This document shows positions 22,484 through 23,629 of a stretch of DNA of 23,629 nt, in pieces. Made by a program: the position numbers and the translations under genes. How positions within the stretch are numbered: the first letter of the stretch is position 1; each line of letters opens with the position of its first letter. The notes under the pieces were generated by a model. That model was not told where the DNA came from, ran no database searches, and saw nothing but the letters and a program-made list of their open reading frames with translations. The stretch comes from Moraxellaceae bacterium (GTDB taxonomy: Bacteria; Pseudomonadota; Gammaproteobacteria; Pseudomonadales; Moraxellaceae). The stretch is taken from NCBI GenBank assembly GCA_030684415.1, contig JAUXNL010000460.1, positions 1-23,629 of the forward strand. Direction: 5' to 3'.

Positions 22484-23629
22484 TTACTTGGTGGTGGAGC
22501 CTGCCTCAGCCGCGGTCAGCGCCGTCATGTTGACGATGCGGCGCACGGTGGCGGAAGGCGTCAGGATATGCACCGGCTTGCTTGCGCCCAGCAGGATCGG
22601 GCCTACCGTCACACCGCCACCGACCGATACCTTGAGCAGGTTGAAGGCGATATTGGCTGCATCCAGTGTCGGCATGATCAGCAGATTGGCCGAGCCTTTG
22701 AGGCGGCTATTGGGGAAGGCCTGCGAGCGGATGGATTCGTCGAGCGCGGCATCACCATGCATTTCGCCTTCCACTTCCAGATCCGGCGCACGCTCTTGCA
22801 GGAGCTGCCAAGCCTTGCGCATTTTGCCCGCGCTTTCGGTGTCTTCACTACCGAAACTGGAGTGCGACAGCAGGGCGACTTTCGGCGTCAGACCGAAGTT
22901 GCGCACGGCATCTGCCGCCAACAGCGTCATTTCCGCGATTTCCTCCGCCGAAGGGTCCGGGTTCACATAGGTGTCGCAAATGAAAAGCGTGCGGTTTTCC
23001 AGCAGTAGCAGGTTCATGGCAGCAAAAATGCTGGCACCGGGCTTTTTCGGGATGACGCGGTTGATGTAGCGCAGGTGCAGGCCATAGTTGGCGAAGGTGC
23101 CACAGATCAGGCCGTCGGCCTCACCGAAATGCACGAGCAGTGCACCAATCAGTGTGGCCCGGCGGCGGACTTCCTTCTGTGCCAATTCAGGCGAAATTCC
23201 TTTGCGCTCCATAAGGCGGTGATAGTACGTCCAGTACTCTTTGTAGCGCGGGTCGTTGTCCTGATTGATCAGGGTGAAATCTTCACCCGCTCGGATGCGC
23301 AGGCCGAGTTTGATAATCCGCTTTTCGATCACCGCTGGCCGGCCGACCAGAATCGGATGCGCCAGCTTTTCATCCACGACCACTTGCACGGCACGCAGGA
23401 CGCGCTCGTCTTCACCTTCGGAGTAGACGATACGCTTGAGGTCTGCTTTGGCCCTGGTGAACACCGGCTTCATGATGAAAGCCGAGTTGTACACGAACTC
23501 CGAAAGCTTCTGGCGGTAGGCGTTGAAGTCAGCAATCGGGCGCGTTGCAATGCCGGACTCCATCGCGGCCAGCGCCACCGCTGGCGCAATTTCCAGAATC
23601 AGGCGTGGGTCGAGCGGCTTCGGGATCAG
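22484..23629 (-). CDS. maeB: NADP-dependent malic enzyme, C-terminal phosphotransacetylase-like part (5' end outside window)
   Basis: The C-terminal 382 residues of a MaeB-type malic enzyme, which turns malate into pyruvate and CO2 and makes NADPH. The frame is open to the window edge, with LIPKPLDPRLILEIAPAVALAAMESGIA, the end of the malic domain, read from the last bases; the GTG at 23578 is internal. A phosphotransacetylase-like regulatory domain follows (RIVYSEGEDERVLRAVQVVVDE, ADGLICGTFANYGLHLRYINRVI, ANLLIMPTLDAANIAFNLLKV). In known MaeB enzymes this domain does not make acetyl phosphate but binds acetyl-CoA and tunes activity. The C-terminus is complete and is followed by a strong terminator. 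The call is firm. Confidence 0.95.
   Translation of the reverse strand: MIPKPLDPRLILEIAPAVALAAMESGIATRPIADFNAYRQKLSEFVYNSAFIMKPVFTRAKADLKRIVYSEGEDERVLRAVQVVVDEKLAHPILVGRPAVIEKRIIKLGLRIRAGEDFTLINQDNDPRYKEYWTYYHRLMERKGISPELAQKEVRRRATLIGALLVHFGEADGLICGTFANYGLHLRYINRVIPKKPGASIFAAMNLLLLENRTLFICDTYVNPDPSAEEIAEMTLLAADAVRNFGLTPKVALLSHSSFGSEDTESAGKMRKAWQLLQERAPDLEVEGEMHGDAALDESIRSQAFPNSRLKGSANLLIMPTLDAANIAFNLLKVSVGGGVTVGPILLGASKPVHILTPSATVRRIVNMTALTAAEAGSTTK

Overview
This window looks like chromosomal DNA of a GC-rich gammaproteobacterium. The evidence is a long-chain acyl-CoA dehydrogenase, a PilZ protein, a CHASE2 adenylate cyclase, a 7TMR-DISM hybrid kinase, two AraC regulators of the type common in lipid-degrading Pseudomonadales, an HAE1-type RND pump and a MaeB-type malic enzyme. 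A Moraxellaceae- or Alcanivorax-like host is a guess; no rRNA or other marker fixes the genus. I saw no tRNA, rRNA, CRISPR array, insertion sequence or phage gene. Both ends cut through a gene.

Layout. 1-688: 3' end of an acyl-CoA dehydrogenase. 694-909: a structured repeat and a strong terminator. 925-1305 (-): PilZ protein. 1393-4234 (+): three-gene cassette of an exported barrel-like protein, a small conserved domain protein and a lipocalin-like protein, closed by a hairpin terminator. 4302-7109 (-) and 7313-9559 (+): a hybrid sensor kinase divergent from an adenylate cyclase. 9612-10622 (-): AraC regulator divergent from 10823-19763 (+), a tightly packed six-gene operon. 20159-21178 (-): second AraC regulator divergent from a histidine-rich di-iron hydroxylase-like gene (21494-22153, +). 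22484-23629 (-): C-terminal part of maeB, preceded on the + strand by its terminator.

The most interesting part is 10823-19763. It encodes a GNAT-like protein, a GH3-family acyl-acid amido synthetase, a two-part GNAT-like protein, an RND adaptor, an RND pump and a short HxxxDG acyltransferase. The gaps are 10, -4, -1, 3 and -4 nt, which points to one transcript. GH3 enzymes adenylate a carboxylic acid and join it to an amine or amino acid. With added acyltransferases and a dedicated pump, this reads as a small 'make and export' pathway for an unknown acylated or amide-linked metabolite, probably controlled by the divergent AraC regulator. I know of no described system with this gene set, but I could not search.

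A second notable item is a roughly 155-bp repeat present three times (694-848, 19973-20127, 22198-22360), always in the same orientation and always between convergent genes. It folds into several hairpins that keep their pairing despite sequence changes between copies.
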